Shown here: positions 15,859 to 24,339 of the stretch, in pieces
Layout of the letters: every line of letters starts with the position of its first letter
Position numbering within the stretch: position 1 is the stretch's first letter
Notes under the pieces: model-generated
Seen by the model: only the letters and a program-made list of their open reading frames with translations
What the model was told of the DNA's origin: nothing
Database searches by the model: none
Assembly (NCBI GenBank): GCA_964467255.1
Contig: CAYXPR010000006.1
Location: 1-64,000 of the forward strand
Source: CAYXPR01 sp964467255
Lineage (GTDB): Bacteria; Pseudomonadota; Alphaproteobacteria; Rickettsiales; RGZB01
Direction: 5' to 3'
DNA length: 64,000 bases
Position numbers and translations under genes: made by a program

Positions 15859-16460
15859 GCAATCCCCAATAATTTTTCTACGACGGCGCGCACCGTGGCG
15901 GCAAGAAATTTATTGTATTCCTTAAACAGAAGCCATGCAACCCGTGCGCCGTTCGGTGGCACGCCATCGCTGATATCAATCGACAGCACAGGGTGCTCCA
16001 TAATGGTGACATCGCCTTTGCCGGCACGCCAAAACTCCATGCGGCTGCGTGGCATATGGTAATTCGACGTCACCAACCGCAGGCTTTTATGGTTCCGGCT
16101 TTTCATCCACCCTAATGTTTCAATCGCATTGCCCACGGTGTCGGGCGCTTCAGCGCCGATGATAATTTGCCCCTTCAGGCGCTCCAGTTTTTGCTTCGAT
16201 GCAGGGTCGGGGTAAATGCTGGAAAGTTCGGCGCCGCCGCCCACGCCGGAAATAAATAACTCCGGTGCCTGCCCTTCATCCAGCAAATTCAATGCCACAG
16301 CAAGGCGCTCACTGCTGCCGGTCAGCACCGCAATTGCATCGGTATGCGTTTCACGGTTCTCCGGCGGGCGGATGGAGATGTGAAACAGAAACACCACAAA
16401 CGCCAGCAGCCATAACTTCACCACCACCAGCAGATAAATCAGGAAACGCTTCACGCCCAC
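15855..16460 (-). CDS. YdcF/SanA-type DUF218 envelope protein
   Basis: A 201-residue protein with an N-terminal membrane helix (FLIYLLVVVKLWLLAFVVFLF) followed by a DUF218 domain outside the membrane. Characteristic are DAIAVLTGSSERL, ELFISGVGG and the VTSNYHMPRSRMEF block. DUF218 proteins such as ElyC and SanA act in envelope integrity and undecaprenyl-phosphate-linked processes; a specific reaction is not established. It overlaps the end of the heptose-phosphatase-like gene by 10 bases and plsC by 4, so translation is likely coupled. Confidence 0.87.
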   Translation of the reverse strand: MGVKRFLIYLLVVVKLWLLAFVVFLFHISIRPPENRETHTDAIAVLTGSSERLAVALNLLDEGQAPELFISGVGGGAELSSIYPDPASKQKLERLKGQIIIGAEAPDTVGNAIETLGWMKSRNHKSLRLVTSNYHMPRSRMEFWRAGKGDVTIMEHPVLSIDISDGVPPNGARVAWLLFKEYNKFLAATVRAVVEKLLGIA

Positions 16461-16999
16461 ATCTCCCGAATTTTTTTTGCTGCCTCCGGCAAATCAGCAC
16501 ACACCCGCACCGGCTCAAGCTGCGCAGGAATACCTTGCGCCAATGTCTTTGCACCTTTACCGGTTTTCACCAAAATGCGGTGGCAGCCCGCTGCCATAGC
16601 CGCCTGAATATCAATCAGGTTATCACCCACCATCACGGTGTGTTCGGCAGGCACGTGGTAATGCGTCATCGCTTCAATCAGCATACCGGCGCCGGGTTTG
16701 CGGCGCGAGGTTGCGTTCTCCGGCGCGTCGGGCGCATAAAAAATATGGTGGATGCGGGCTTTTTCTTTTGCCAGTTGTGTCAGCATCGCCTCGTGAATAC
16801 GGCGCAATTCTTCTTCGGTGATAATGCCACGCCCCACAATCGACTGATTCGTGCACACCGCCACATAAAACCCCGCCATGTTGAGCGACGAAATAGCCTG
16901 CCCCACGCCGGGCAGCAGCACCAGCTCCGCCGGAGTTTTTACACTATCCTCGCGGTCTTGGTTAATAACACCGTCTCTGTCGAGCAGCACCAGTTTCAT
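16451..16999 (-). CDS. gmhB: GmhB-like HAD phosphatase lacking the zinc loop
   Basis: A 182-residue HAD-IIIA phosphatase like GmhB, which removes the 7-phosphate of D,D-heptose bisphosphate in LPS core synthesis. Motif I is LLDRDGVINQD, motif II VCTNQSIVGRG, motif III RRKPGAGM and motif IV MVGDNLIDIQAA. The usual zinc-binding loop, CxH then CxC before RKP, reads YAPDAPENATSRRKP and has no cysteines, so zinc is probably not bound. The start at 16999 (MKLVLLDRDG) fits the family. First gene of the envelope/lipid operon. A HisB-N-type phosphatase with another sugar phosphate substrate is the main alternative. Confidence 0.82.
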   Translation of the reverse strand: MKLVLLDRDGVINQDREDSVKTPAELVLLPGVGQAISSLNMAGFYVAVCTNQSIVGRGIITEEELRRIHEAMLTQLAKEKARIHHIFYAPDAPENATSRRKPGAGMLIEAMTHYHVPAEHTVMVGDNLIDIQAAMAAGCHRILVKTGKGAKTLAQGIPAQLEPVRVCADLPEAAKKIREMWA

Positions 17000-17109
17000 G
17001 GTTGCGTGGCCCCTTCTTCCCTGCTTGCAATTGGCCTCAAGGCGCGTTAGCCTACATATATTTCCCTTGGGATACAATCCCCTATCCGCAAAGTTTTGGG
17101 AGTTTTTTG

Positions 17110-17772
17110 GTGATTATCGTCTGCCCGGCCTGCCAAACGAAATACGCTGTTCCTGCGGATGCCATTTCCGCAGAAGGGCGCCCCGTTCGCTGCACCGAAT
17201 GCGGCCATAGCTGGAAGCAGATGCCGCTAAACAAAGTGGCCGACCTTTCGCAGGTCACGCCTGCCCCATCCGGCCCCACACCTATGCCAAAGGGCAGCAA
17301 TCTGCCCGTACATGCCAGCGCCCCCGTGCCCGCCGCACTCAAATATAATGCGCTTGCCATGCTGCTCGCTGCCGCGGCTATCAGTTTTTTCAGCTTCCAG
17401 ACGGTGCTGGAAGCAAAATTCCCTTTCACTGGCAGCATCTACCGTGCGATGGGCCTTTATCGCGCCGACCATGTGGCAATTAAAGACATCACTGCCAGCT
17501 TCACCCGCACCGATAACAAACTAAAAATGACCTTTCAGGGACGGCTGGCGAATGAGTCTGGCGCGGAAATCCGCTATGTTTCGCCTATCCAGATTCGCGT
17601 GCTGTCAGAAGGCGGCAACGTAATGGGCACGCTGAACTATGCACCGGAAAACACCAAATCACTTGAGCCGGGCGAAGAAGTGCATATTGAAACCACGCTG
17701 GGCGGCATGTCGGGTAACACCCGCACCGTGCTCTTAGAATACGGTAACTGGCTCGAGCGGCTGTTCTACTAA
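17110..17772 (+). CDS. Zinc-ribbon (MJ0042-type) membrane protein
   Basis: A 220-residue protein starting with a textbook MJ0042 zinc ribbon: CPACQTKYAVPADAI, then GRPVRCTECGHSW, with four zinc cysteines. A proline-rich linker leads to one membrane helix (about residues 78-97, ALAMLLAAAAISFFSF), then a DUF3426-like outer domain of beta strands ending in LLEYGNWLERLFY. Such proteins are common and uncharacterised in Alphaproteobacteria. The start is GTG at 17110 with GGGAG 7 bases before; longer in-frame starts lack this and precede the conserved CPAC. The stop overlaps the convergent hydrolase gene by 4 bases. Confidence 0.88.
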   Translation: MIIVCPACQTKYAVPADAISAEGRPVRCTECGHSWKQMPLNKVADLSQVTPAPSGPTPMPKGSNLPVHASAPVPAALKYNALAMLLAAAAISFFSFQTVLEAKFPFTGSIYRAMGLYRADHVAIKDITASFTRTDNKLKMTFQGRLANESGAEIRYVSPIQIRVLSEGGNVMGTLNYAPENTKSLEPGEEVHIETTLGGMSGNTRTVLLEYGNWLERLFY

Positions 17773-18635
17773 TCCACCAACAGAAATGATTTCACGCGGC
17801 TGATTTGCGCCTCATCCATCAGCGCGGGGGCATGACCGATGCCGGGATATTCTTCAATTTCTATCGTGGGATGCATTTCTTTCATCCGCGCGGCGGTGGC
17901 GGCAGAGAGTAAGTCAGACTCCGCGCCACGCAGCAGCAGCACGGGGCATTTTACCTTTTCCCACACCGCCCATAAGTCCGCATCTTCTAGTTTTTTAATG
18001 CTGCCATCTGCCTCACGGAAGGCTTGGCCGATAGCGGGGTCATAATGCCAAGCAAGGCCTTTTTCGGTGCGGCGCAGACTGTGTTGCACGATGTGCCGCA
18101 AGTGGCTTTCCTCCGCGATGCCCCACGGCGCATAAATGATTTTTGCCGCACGAAAGGCTTCTTCTTCATCGGCAAAATACGTCACCTGTCCAACATAGGT
18201 CGCAAGGCGCGCGAGCGCTTCTTTGGGCAGGAACGGACCAATGTCGTTTATCACCATCCGGCGGATGGCCTGCGGCTGCGCAGCGGCAATCATCATGCCC
18301 GTCAGCCCGCCCATTGAGGTGCCGACCCAATCCACCTGCGTAAGTCCGCGCTGAACAAACAGCGCAGCCATGTCGCCCACATAGGTGGGGTAGCCATACC
18401 AGAGTGGGTTCTCGAGCCAGTCGCTTTTGCCGCGCCCTGCTGCATCGGGGCAAATAATCCGGTAATTTTTTTCCAGCGCCGCACTCAGGAAATCAAAGTC
18501 GCGCGCGTTACGCGTCATGCCGTGGGCGCAAATGAGTGTGCGGGGGTTTTTATCATCGCCCCACTGGTGCAAGGCCAGCTGGTGCGTGCCTTTTGTATCT
18601 GGGTTTGGGCAGGTAATATGCTGTGTGACGGGCAC
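17769..18635 (-). CDS. Alpha/beta hydrolase
   Basis: A 288-residue alpha/beta-hydrolase-fold enzyme. The oxyanion region is ICAHGMTRNARDF, the nucleophile elbow GTSMGG gives the catalytic serine near residue 109, a likely acid lies in RGAESDLLS, and the histidine is in GIGHAPAL near the C-terminus. There is no signal peptide, so it is cytoplasmic. The substrate cannot be read from the sequence; the family includes esterases and C-C hydrolases. It begins 2 bases downstream of the dadA stop on the same strand, so dadA and this gene form an operon. Confidence 0.87.
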   Translation of the reverse strand: MPVTQHITCPNPDTKGTHQLALHQWGDDKNPRTLICAHGMTRNARDFDFLSAALEKNYRIICPDAAGRGKSDWLENPLWYGYPTYVGDMAALFVQRGLTQVDWVGTSMGGLTGMMIAAAQPQAIRRMVINDIGPFLPKEALARLATYVGQVTYFADEEEAFRAAKIIYAPWGIAEESHLRHIVQHSLRRTEKGLAWHYDPAIGQAFREADGSIKKLEDADLWAVWEKVKCPVLLLRGAESDLLSAATAARMKEMHPTIEIEEYPGIGHAPALMDEAQISRVKSFLLVD

Positions 18636-18637
18636 GT

Positions 18638-19882
18638 TTAATACCGGTCGATGGTGAGGCCGCCAAGGTCAATACCGGGTGATTTGCCATCAATCAGGTC
18701 GGTGATAATCTGGCTGCTGCCGGGGCCGAGCGTCCAGCCGAGTGTGCCGTGACCGGTATTTAAAATCAGGTTCTTATATTTCGTGCGGCCTAAGATCGGC
18801 GCGCCATCCGGCGTTTGTGGGCGGATGCAGGCCCATTCGGTGGCTTTTTCAACATCACCCACACCGGGATAGAGGCGTGCCACTTGTGTTTTCAGTGCCG
18901 CCACGCGCTTCTTATTCACCGTCTGGCTGTAACCTGCAAATTCCGCCGTGCCCGCCACACGCAGCACATTGCCAAGACGGCTATACACCAGCTTATGCTC
19001 TTGATCTGTCAGACTCACATTGGAAATAGAGTCGGGGTTTTTCAGCGGTACAGAAATGCTGTAACCCTTCATCGGGTAAATCGGCACGCGCACGCCCACC
19101 TGCCGCAGATAAATTGCGCTGTAGGAGCCCATCGCCATCACATAGCGGTCGGCCTTCAGCGTGCCTTTATCGGTTTCCACGCCGGTAATCGTATCCCCTT
19201 CTGAGAGCAGACGCGTGATGTTCGTACCATATTTAAATTCCACGCCCGCACATTTTTTGGCGAGTGCTTGGCAATAAAGAAAAATATCGCCCGATTCATC
19301 GGTGGGAAAAAACAACCCACCCGTGAGCTCGCCGCGAATGGATTTCAGTGTCGGAATTTTTTCCAAGCACTGCGTCAGCGAATGTTCTTCATAGGGGCAG
19401 CCTAGTGATTCCTGATACTTCGCCATTTTGCGCGCACCCTCAAGTGCCTTCTCGCTGCGGAAGATATGTAAAATGCCCTTCTGGTGGTAATGGAAATCAA
19501 TGCCTGCATCTTTGGCAATTTGCTGTAGCACCACGCGCGAATAGAGCGCCAAGCGCAGCGTGTTTGCCGTGGTAGTGAGGGCTTTTTTATGCGAGCATTG
19601 CGCCAAGAATTTCAGGCTCCACGCCCACATATGCGGGTCAAGGCTCGGGCGGAATTTCAGCGGCGCGTCATCGCGCCAAATCCATTTCAGGATTTTTATC
19701 AGTGCTTCGGGGTTTGCCCATGGTTCAGCGTGCGAATAAGAAAGCTGCCCGCCATTGGCAAAGCTGGTTTCGCGCCCTGCGTTTTCATGGCGTTCCACCA
19801 CCGTAACTTCGTGTCCACGACGCGACAATAAATACGCCGCCGTGACGCCCGTGATGCCCGCACCTAATACCAGAATTTTCAT
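18638..19882 (-). CDS. dadA: D-amino acid dehydrogenase small subunit
   Basis: A 414-residue FAD-dependent dehydrogenase that oxidises D-amino acids to keto acids and passes electrons to the respiratory chain. The dinucleotide-binding start is LVLGAGITGVTAAYLL, followed by VVERHENAGRETSFANGG, the DadA hallmark with the FAD-contacting GRETSFANGGQLS segment. The C-terminus has GTLGWTLGPGSSQIITDLI. Length matches DadA. No alanine racemase gene (dadX) lies nearby; an alpha/beta hydrolase gene follows in the operon. The upstream 181-base gap is shared with the divergent hisN-type gene. Confidence 0.93.
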   Translation of the reverse strand: MKILVLGAGITGVTAAYLLSRRGHEVTVVERHENAGRETSFANGGQLSYSHAEPWANPEALIKILKWIWRDDAPLKFRPSLDPHMWAWSLKFLAQCSHKKALTTTANTLRLALYSRVVLQQIAKDAGIDFHYHQKGILHIFRSEKALEGARKMAKYQESLGCPYEEHSLTQCLEKIPTLKSIRGELTGGLFFPTDESGDIFLYCQALAKKCAGVEFKYGTNITRLLSEGDTITGVETDKGTLKADRYVMAMGSYSAIYLRQVGVRVPIYPMKGYSISVPLKNPDSISNVSLTDQEHKLVYSRLGNVLRVAGTAEFAGYSQTVNKKRVAALKTQVARLYPGVGDVEKATEWACIRPQTPDGAPILGRTKYKNLILNTGHGTLGWTLGPGSSQIITDLIDGKSPGIDLGGLTIDRY

Positions 19883-20000
19883 ATGTGTTCTTTCTAGCCA
19901 AAATCCTGCTAATCCACAATGGCTTCGTAACAGAAGGCGGAAATCCGCCCACGCCGCCCATAAAAGGTTACTATTTTAATGTTTTTGGGCTTTCTTCTTT

Positions 20001-20029
20001 TTGCATTCCCTGCCATAAGGGGGTAAAAT
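20001..20029 (+). promoter_or_regulatory. Likely sigma-70 promoter of hisN-trmFO
   Basis: TTGCAT at 20001-20006 and TAAAAT at 20024-20029 are separated by 17 bases, 34 bases ahead of the hisN start. Further upstream, at 19936-19949, GGCGG and CCGCC form a short hairpin with a 4-base loop of unknown role. Confidence 0.5.
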
Positions 20030-20063
20030 ACCGCCAAGAACCAATAAGGACGCGCTCGACCGC

Positions 20064-20861
20064 ATGACGAAAACTTCGAACGGCTCTTTTACCTCGCCAG
20101 AATCTTTCATCCCCTTTGCCGAACAGCTTGCAACCATTTCCGGTGAAATCATCCGGAAATATTTCCGCAAACCGCTGGATGCTGAGCAAAAAGAAGACCT
20201 CTCACCGGTTACAAAAGCAGACCGCGAAATTGAGCGCACGCTGCGCGCCTATATTCACCAGACCTATCCTGAGCACGGCATTATCGGCGAAGAATTTGAC
20301 CCCACACTGGCCGATGCGCCGTATAAATGGATTATCGACCCGATTGATGGCACCAAATCCTTCATGATCGGCAAGCCAATTTTCGGCACACTGATTTCGC
20401 TCGTGCACGGCGATGAACCGATTTTGGGCATTATCGACCAGCCGATTTTGGGCGAACGCTGGACGGGAGTGAAAGGTTTCGCCACCAATTTTAATTACGA
20501 CCCCATCCGCACACGGCACTGCGAAGGGCTTGGCGCGGCAATGCTGTCTACCACCAGCCCGAATATGTTTAAAGGCCCTGACCGTGACACGTTCGAGCGC
20601 GTGCGTGAAGCCGCCCGCTACGTTACTTATGGCGGCGACTGTTATTCCTATGGTTTGCTCGCCAGCGGCTTCATTGATGTCATCATCGAAACCGACTTAA
20701 AACCGCATGATTTTTGTGCGCTTGCGCCCGTCATTCGCGGTGCACACGGCATTTTCACCGACTGGGACGGCAACCCCATCACCCGCATATCAGATGGCCG
20801 CGTCATCGCCACCGGTGACCGCCGCACGCACGACGAAGTGCTCGCCATCATCAACGGGTAA
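20064..20861 (+). CDS. hisN: Inositol-monophosphatase-family phosphatase, probable histidinol-phosphatase
   Basis: A 265-residue metal-dependent phosphatase of the IMPase family. Metal-binding motifs are GEEF, the central DPIDGTKSF and C-terminal DLKPHDFCALAPVI. The overall pattern (GDCYSYGLLASGFIDVIIE, IGKPIFGTLISL) fits HisN, which releases phosphate from histidinol phosphate in histidine synthesis, better than SuhB or CysQ. No other his gene lies in the window, so the substrate rests on family resemblance. It is followed after 6 bases by trmFO and is likely cotranscribed. Confidence 0.85.
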   Translation: MTKTSNGSFTSPESFIPFAEQLATISGEIIRKYFRKPLDAEQKEDLSPVTKADREIERTLRAYIHQTYPEHGIIGEEFDPTLADAPYKWIIDPIDGTKSFMIGKPIFGTLISLVHGDEPILGIIDQPILGERWTGVKGFATNFNYDPIRTRHCEGLGAAMLSTTSPNMFKGPDRDTFERVREAARYVTYGGDCYSYGLLASGFIDVIIETDLKPHDFCALAPVIRGAHGIFTDWDGNPITRISDGRVIATGDRRTHDEVLAIING

Positions 20862-20867
20862 GCCTTC

Positions 20868-22229
20868 ATGAAAAAAGCGCTCCACATTATCGGCGGTGGG
20901 CTGGCAGGCAGTGAGGCTGCGTGGCAGGCCGCAGAGCGTGGCGTGAACGTTGTACTGCATGAAATGCGCAGCGAAACACGCAAAACCGAAGCGCATCATA
21001 CGGATAATTTTGCTGAACTTGTCTGCTCCAACTCTTTCCGCAGCGACGATGCAACCGCCTCTGCCATTGGTGTACTGCACGAAGAAATGCGCCGCTGCAA
21101 CTCACTCATTCTTTCCTGCGCCGATGCGCACAAAGTGCCTGCCGGTGGCGCACTGGCGATGGACCGCGACCATTTCTCAGCCGCCGTCACCAAAGCCATT
21201 ACCTCGCACCCGAATATTTCCATCACGCGGGAGGAAATCACCGACCTGCCGCCCACCAGCTGGGGCAGTGTGATTATCGCCACGGGGCCACTCACCTCGG
21301 GCGCACTCTCAAGCGCTATTTTAAAAGCCACGGGTGAAGAATATTTGGCGTTCTTCGATGCCATCGCTCCCATCGTGCATAAAGATTCCGTGAACATGGA
21401 TGTGGCATGGTTCCAGTCGCGCTACGACAAACCGGGCCCTGGCGGCACCGGCAAAGATTACATCAACTGCCCGATGGATAAAGCGCAGTATGAAGCCTTT
21501 ATTAAGGCGCTCGTTGACGGTGAAAAAACCGAGTTCAAAGAGTGGGAAAAAAACACGCCTTACTTTGAAGGCTGCCTCCCGATTGAAGTGATGGCCGAAC
21601 GCGGCGTGGATACGCTACGCTATGGCCCAATGAAGCCTGTGGGGCTTACCGACCCGCACACTGGCAAACGCCCGCATGCGGTGGTGCAGCTGCGGCAGGA
21701 TAATAAACTCGGCACGCTCTACAATATGGTCGGCTTCCAAACAAAATTGAAATACGGCGTGCAGTCCGATATTTTCCGCAGCATCCCCGGCTTAGAAAAT
21801 GCAGAATTTGCGCGCCTCGGCGGCATTCACCGCAACACCTTCATTCACAGCCCGAAATTATTAGACGCAGCATTGCGCCTCAAAACCCACCCGCACATCC
21901 GCTTTGCAGGGCAGGTCACCGGCGTGGAAGGTTATGTAGAAAGCGCGGCCATGGGCTTGCTGGCGGGGCGCTTTGCGGCCGCTGAACTTGCGGGCGAAAC
22001 AATGTTGCCACCACCACCCACCACGGCGATGGGCTCGCTGCTGAATCACATTACTGGTGGGCATGTGAGCGATGAACAGGATGCCAGCAGTTTCCAGCCG
22101 ATGAATGTAAATTTTGGTTTATTCGCGCCACTCGGCATGCGCGTGAAAAAAGCGCAGCGCAAGGAAGCCTATTGCGCGCGAGCGCTGGAAGAAATCAATA
22201 GCTGGCTTGGGCTTAAAAAGGCCGCTTAA
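20868..22229 (+). CDS. trmFO: Folate- and FAD-dependent tRNA uracil-54 methyltransferase
   Basis: A 453-residue TrmFO, which makes ribothymidine at position 54 of tRNA using methylenetetrahydrofolate and FAD. The FAD-binding start is HIIGGGLAGSEAAWQAAERG. The AELVCSNSFRSD, VPAGGALAMDR and GPGGTGKDYINCPM segments are diagnostic, and the C-terminal FAQVTGVEGYVESA-type segment reads FAGQVTGVEGYVESAAMG. Length is normal. It follows hisN closely. Its stop overlaps by 4 bases the stop of the convergent NDUFAF6-like gene. Confidence 0.97.
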   Translation: MKKALHIIGGGLAGSEAAWQAAERGVNVVLHEMRSETRKTEAHHTDNFAELVCSNSFRSDDATASAIGVLHEEMRRCNSLILSCADAHKVPAGGALAMDRDHFSAAVTKAITSHPNISITREEITDLPPTSWGSVIIATGPLTSGALSSAILKATGEEYLAFFDAIAPIVHKDSVNMDVAWFQSRYDKPGPGGTGKDYINCPMDKAQYEAFIKALVDGEKTEFKEWEKNTPYFEGCLPIEVMAERGVDTLRYGPMKPVGLTDPHTGKRPHAVVQLRQDNKLGTLYNMVGFQTKLKYGVQSDIFRSIPGLENAEFARLGGIHRNTFIHSPKLLDAALRLKTHPHIRFAGQVTGVEGYVESAAMGLLAGRFAAAELAGETMLPPPPTTAMGSLLNHITGGHVSDEQDASSFQPMNVNFGLFAPLGMRVKKAQRKEAYCARALEEINSWLGLKKAA

Positions 22230-23092
22230 AAGAACCACGCTTCTTTGAGCATGCGGAGTTGCAGGCCCAAACGGCCTTGCTCAAGGTCGGTCGCAAACAC
22301 ATCGTATTTTGCTTTTTCAATACGGCGCAGATAGGTTTCTGCCAGTGTGCCGAACAACAACACGTGCTGCGCCTTGCGGCGTACCGCAGCCGGAAGATTC
22401 TTCCGCGCCATCCGCGCTTCGTGCAAATGCTCGCGCGCTAAGGCCGCCATCGGCTCCACCACCTTGCGCGAGTTTTCTAAAAACTCCACACCGCCAAAAT
22501 GGTCGAGCGTCAGGTGATGTGTGTGCATCAGCTCCTGCGGGAAAAACACCTTGCCCTGCATAAAGTGAATACGTGCGCTGCGCAGCAGCCCCACCAGCGC
22601 ATAGGCGATGCCCAAATGATACGCGAGCGCACGTGTGTTTTCGTCGTCTGCCTCTAGTACGCGAAGCGCTTGCTCAAGTAGAATAGAAGATGAACTTTCT
22701 GCATAAAACTCGAGCGCTTTTATGTCCGGCGGTGCCTCACCTGCTACATCGGCCTCACGCACGTCAATCAGGCGAATCAGTGCCTCGCGGGAAATTTTTT
22801 GTTGCTGCGCGAGCGGTGCCAATGCCTCTAGCACCCTATGGCGGCGCACATTACCTTCAAACAAATCTTCCACCGCTTCGCGCCACCAGGAAAGGCGCAT
22901 CAGCCCCAGCATGGTTTCGCTCACCGCTTCGCGGGTTTTGGCAATTTCAAGATTGAATGCATAGAGCGCAAACAGGCCCTCGCGTGCAGCTTCCGGCGCA
23001 AATAATGTGCACAAAAAACGGTCACGGTCATTGCGCCGCACTTCTTCTGCCATGTCGGAAAGTTGGGGCATCAGAACCTCTGCCTCACTCAT
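22226..23092 (-). CDS. Squalene/phytoene synthase-fold protein, NDUFAF6-like
   Basis: A 288-residue protein with the squalene/phytoene synthase fold. Both catalytic aspartate motifs are lost: the first reads YAFNLEIAKTREAV and the second LLRSARIHFMQGKVFFPQE, with no D-x3-D. This pattern, together with MRLSWWREAVEDLF, is that of the NDUFAF6 group, a mitochondrial complex I assembly factor with alphaproteobacterial homologues. I infer a role in respiratory complex I assembly or stability, not isoprenoid synthesis. Other complex I-related gene in the window: the NDUFS6-like zinc-finger gene at 25123. Confidence 0.82.
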   Translation of the reverse strand: MSEAEVLMPQLSDMAEEVRRNDRDRFLCTLFAPEAAREGLFALYAFNLEIAKTREAVSETMLGLMRLSWWREAVEDLFEGNVRRHRVLEALAPLAQQQKISREALIRLIDVREADVAGEAPPDIKALEFYAESSSSILLEQALRVLEADDENTRALAYHLGIAYALVGLLRSARIHFMQGKVFFPQELMHTHHLTLDHFGGVEFLENSRKVVEPMAALAREHLHEARMARKNLPAAVRRKAQHVLLFGTLAETYLRRIEKAKYDVFATDLEQGRLGLQLRMLKEAWFF

Positions 23093-23105
23093 CGCGGGGC
23101 ACCCA

Positions 23106-23609
23106 TCATGTTTTAACGATTTTGTAGTTCACACAGCCGATAATAAAATCCGGTGGTGCATTTTCTTCGCCCAGCGGCAAAAAGCACTGGCGGTACGCCA
23201 CCATTTTATTGAGGTTCATGCCTTCACCCGCTTCAATCAGCGGCTTGCCGGTACGGAGCACATCCACAAACTTTGCGTGCAGCAAACTCGCCTTTGGCGA
23301 AACCATCGGCATAAGCCCTTCTTCCAGCACGCCGATTTTATACGACTGCTTAATGGCATCGCCTAAGTAGCTGTAATTATACACACCGCCCTTTTCGACA
23401 TCGAGCCGCTGAATCAAAAAGCAATAACGCCATGCTTCCGGTAAATCATCCGGGCGTATCTCCGCTTCCGGCGGGTAAGGGCGCTTGCCCTTTTTCATCA
23501 GCCAGTAATACAGCAGCTGGTCGGTGACGCGGCGGTTATACACACGCTCGCCTTCTACCGCGGTATTCGCCGTTGTTGCTGTGGGTGGAGTTTGGGTCGT
23601 TGTTTCCAT
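23106..23609 (-). CDS. PAS domain protein (PAS_5 type)
   Basis: A 167-residue cytoplasmic protein matching the alphaproteobacterial PAS_5 family. The core begins LLYYWLMKKGKRPYPPEAEI with the typical R-P-D-D-L-P motif, continues through FLIQRLDVEKGGVYNYSYLG, and ends with YRQCFLPLG and IIGCVNYKIV. There is no output domain, so it is either a stand-alone sensor module or a structural PAS. The ligand is unknown. The first 25 residues are threonine-rich and probably flexible. It lies 13 bases upstream of the NDUFAF6-like gene on the same strand. Confidence 0.83.
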   Translation of the reverse strand: METTTQTPPTATTANTAVEGERVYNRRVTDQLLYYWLMKKGKRPYPPEAEIRPDDLPEAWRYCFLIQRLDVEKGGVYNYSYLGDAIKQSYKIGVLEEGLMPMVSPKASLLHAKFVDVLRTGKPLIEAGEGMNLNKMVAYRQCFLPLGEENAPPDFIIGCVNYKIVKT

Positions 23610-23652
23610 GTACCTACTCTATCAATGGGGGCAATTGAAGTAAATCGTTCTA

Positions 23653-24339
23653 TCAAAGTGCGGGGTCGGTGATGCCGTTTTGCTCGAATCCCTTTTGGCG
23701 CAGCAAACATGCATCACACTGGCCGCAGGGCTTTTCGCCCACGGGGTCATAACAACTGATGGTCAGGCTGTAATCCACGCCGAGGCGCAGCCCCTCCTTA
23801 ATAATATCTGCCTTGCTGAAATGCTGAAGCGGTGCATGAATCTTAATCGCATCTTTTCCTTCTACGCCCGCAGCCGTGGCAAGGTTTGCCATGCGCTGGA
23901 ACGCCTCAATATATTCCGGCCTGCAATCGGGGTAGCCGCTGTAATCAAGCGCATTCACGCCGATAAAAATATCATATGCGCCTATGCTTTCAGCAAAACC
24001 TAGTGCCAGTGAGAGAAAAATCGTGTTACGCGCGGGCACATACGTCACCGGAATACCGGTGCCGATTTCTTCCACGCTGCGCGACTTGGGCACGGCAATA
24101 TCATCGGTCAGCGCACTATGGCCGAACAGGCGTAAATCCACCGTGGCGATGCGGTGGTCTTTCACGCCCGCTTTTGCAGCAATGGTTTTGGCGCGCGTCA
24201 ATTCCAAATCATGCCGCTGTCCATAGGCAAAGCTAATCGCATGCACCTCATAGCCTTCGGCCTGCGCCATTGCCAGCACGGTGGCAGAATCCAAACCGCC
24301 GGAAAGTAGCAGCACTGCTTTTTTTTGTGCCCTACTCAT
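23653..24339 (-). CDS. queC: 7-cyano-7-deazaguanine synthase
   Basis: A 228-residue QueC, an ATP-dependent enzyme turning 7-carboxy-7-deazaguanine into preQ0 in queuosine synthesis. The PP-loop is LLSGGLDSATVLAMAQ, followed by SFAYGQRHDLEL, VPARNTIFLSLALGFAE and GVNALDYSGYPDCRPEY. The zinc site has four cysteines in SCYDPVGEKPCGQCDACLLR. It overlaps the queE end by 4 bases, so queE and queC form a coupled operon. The product pathway continues elsewhere, with queH at 38445 in this window. Confidence 0.97.
   Translation of the reverse strand: MSRAQKKAVLLLSGGLDSATVLAMAQAEGYEVHAISFAYGQRHDLELTRAKTIAAKAGVKDHRIATVDLRLFGHSALTDDIAVPKSRSVEEIGTGIPVTYVPARNTIFLSLALGFAESIGAYDIFIGVNALDYSGYPDCRPEYIEAFQRMANLATAAGVEGKDAIKIHAPLQHFSKADIIKEGLRLGVDYSLTISCYDPVGEKPCGQCDACLLRQKGFEQNGITDPAL

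Noticed and set aside
22915..22935. CCGCTTCGCGG in the NDUFAF6-like gene resembling part of the mutY insert
   Set aside because: It lies in a region aligned with the family without extra residues, so it is a chance match, not another element copy.
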